The notes under the pieces were generated by a model. That model made no database searches, had not been told where the DNA came from, and worked only from the letters and a program-made list of their open reading frames with translations. Positions 63,117 to 64,000 of a DNA stretch of 64,000 nt are shown here, piece after piece. The stretch's first letter is position 1. Every line of letters starts with the position of its first letter. Origin of the DNA: Actinoalloteichus hoggarensis (GTDB lineage Bacteria; Actinomycetota; Actinomycetes; Mycobacteriales; Pseudonocardiaceae); contig NZ_CP022521.1 of assembly GCF_002234535.1 (NCBI RefSeq), positions 5,998,001-6,062,000 on the forward strand, in the 5' to 3' direction. A program made the position numbers and the translations under genes.

Positions 63117-63269
63117 TGGCGAACCTCCTGGACGAACGAGACCTCGGGGTGACCCCCACATCGTCCCAGGTGAGACCGGCCGGTCGACCGGCGGTCTCGG
63201 CTTCCCCCGGCCGAGTGAGTCTCAGGCCACACCCTCCCGAGGTCGACATGATCCGGAAGATCATCCGCA

Positions 63270-63275
63270 TACGGT
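63270..63275 (+). promoter_or_regulatory. Candidate leaderless promoter box of the aldehyde dehydrogenase gene
   Basis: TACGGT lies 6 nt before the GTG at 63282, and there is no Shine-Dalgarno. A palindromic TGATC-CGGAA-GATCA just upstream might be an operator. Confidence 0.45.
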
Positions 63276-63281
63276 GTCGCT

Positions 63282-64000
63282 GTGGACATCACGAGCAGCC
63301 AAGACGGCGGAGTGGACGCCTTCACACCTACCCCGCGGCCCTGTTGGATCGCGGGGAGACCGGAGTCGAGCGAGGGCAGACAGGCGATCCGGCATCCCTA
63401 CGACGAGACCGAGGTGGCGACCGTCTGCGTGCCGGACTCCGACCAGGTCTGGCGTGCCGTGCGCGGGGCCGCGGCCGCGCGACACGAGGTCGCGGCCTGC
63501 TCCCGGCGGTCGGTGTCCACGGCCCTGACGTCGCTGGCCCACGGGCTGGCCGACCGCGCCGAGGAGTTCGCCGAGATCATCACCGCCGAGAACGGCAAGC
63601 CGCTGCGGTGGGCGGAGATCGAGGTCGACAGGGCGGCGTCGGTGTTTCGGCTGGCCGCCTCCTCGGTGGACGCCGACGCGGGCGAACCGGATCGCTGGGC
63701 GGACGTGTCGACACGGCGAGTTCCCCGCGGCCCGGTACTCGCCCTCACCTCGGCCGACTACCCGTTGTACACGGCCGCACGCCAGGCGGCGGCCGCGCTC
63801 GCCGTGGGGGCGCCGGTGCTGATCAAGCCCTCGCCGCGCACTCCCCTGTCGGCGCTGATGCTCGGCGAGCTGTTGGCCGAGGCCGATCTGGCCGAGGGCA
63901 CGTTCTCCGTGCTGCCGCTGGACGACGAGGCCGCGCAGGCTCTGGCGGGGGACGAACGGGCCGCCGTGGTCTCGCTGACCGGCTCACGCCACACCGCCGC
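63282..64000 (+). CDS. Aldehyde dehydrogenase family protein, 5' part
   Basis: The first 239 codons of a gene that runs off the window end, with no stop yet. The frame encodes ALDH features: a short N-terminus, an AEIITAENGKPLRWAEIEVDRAASVFRLAA block, the cofactor segment RGPVLALTSADYPLYTARQAAAALAVGAPVLIKPSPRTPLSALMLGELL (KP-SPRTP loop with the catalytic-fold Lys), EADLAEGTFSVLPL and the start of the SLTGS Rossmann loop. The catalytic Glu and Cys are beyond the end. NAD(P)+-dependent aldehyde oxidation is the expected reaction; the substrate is not determinable. GTG start without a ribosome binding site, 6 nt after TACGGT. Confidence 0.88.
   Translation, partial: MDITSSQDGGVDAFTPTPRPCWIAGRPESSEGRQAIRHPYDETEVATVCVPDSDQVWRAVRGAAAARHEVAACSRRSVSTALTSLAHGLADRAEEFAEIITAENGKPLRWAEIEVDRAASVFRLAASSVDADAGEPDRWADVSTRRVPRGPVLALTSADYPLYTAARQAAAALAVGAPVLIKPSPRTPLSALMLGELLAEADLAEGTFSVLPLDDEAAQALAGDERAAVVSLTGSRHTA

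Noticed and set aside
63052-63528. 158-residue plus-strand frame over the start of the aldehyde dehydrogenase gene
   Set aside because: A different frame from GTG 63282 encodes continuous aldehyde dehydrogenase sequence to the window end, so this one is a shadow.

Overview
The window is very GC-rich, gene-dense chromosomal DNA from a filamentous actinomycete, most likely family Pseudonocardiaceae (Actinoalloteichus-like is a guess). Support: frequent GTG/TTG starts, a perfect mycobacterial-type LexA box, an imuA'-imuB-dnaE2 cassette, eukaryotic-like NADP isocitrate dehydrogenase, DUF1707, DUF3017, DUF5336 and DUF6350 proteins, PspC-containing histidine kinase and an M. tuberculosis-type chorismate mutase. 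No tRNA, rRNA, insertion sequence, CRISPR array or prophage was recognised.

Layout. 0.25-13.8 kb: exonuclease III, DUF1707 protein, small exported proteins, icd, a DUF457 membrane hydrolase, a lipoprotein, an inositol-monophosphatase-like enzyme, mdh, a GNAT protein, and a leftward operon MFS-DMT-folD-DUF3017 with stop/start overlaps. 13.9-19.4 kb: a possible toxin/immunity locus, made of a small YezG-like protein, a 1434-residue protein with the same N-terminal domain plus a C-terminal TNT (NAD+ glycohydrolase) domain, and a pentapeptide-repeat protein. 19.8-26.7 kb: the SOS-controlled mutasome. 27.5-31.8 kb: DUF6350-purN-purH. 32-38 kb: DUF5336 protein, sucC-sucD, a B12-binding protein and a large unknown membrane protein. 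38.7-40.6 kb: two tandem secreted M23 peptidases, both with TTG starts. 41-45 kb: two paralogous MFS exporters, the second coupled to an ArsR-type regulator whose promoter carries four CTTTGCA boxes. 45.2-48 kb: a decayed RloB fragment and pcrA. 48.4-49.6 kb: dedA, then chorismate mutase behind a candidate attenuator. 50-55 kb: PIG-L deacetylase, two single-pass proteins and a Ser/Thr kinase, the last three sharing a similar extracytoplasmic C-terminal domain. 56-60 kb: a PspC-kinase/LuxR two-component system divergent from a PspC/LiaF-like protein. 60-64 kb: LacI-type regulator, guaA and the 5' part of an aldehyde dehydrogenase.

Two themes recur. Many promoters look like TAnnnT placed 6-7 nt before an ATG or GTG, which suggests leaderless transcripts. 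Several operons use 4-nt stop/start overlaps. The most interesting items are the leader peptide plus alternative hairpins before chorismate mutase, the YezG-like/TNT locus, the trio of envelope sensor-like proteins around the kinase, the probable CTG start of purN, and the ArsR operator array. All functional calls come from reading motifs by eye, without database searches.
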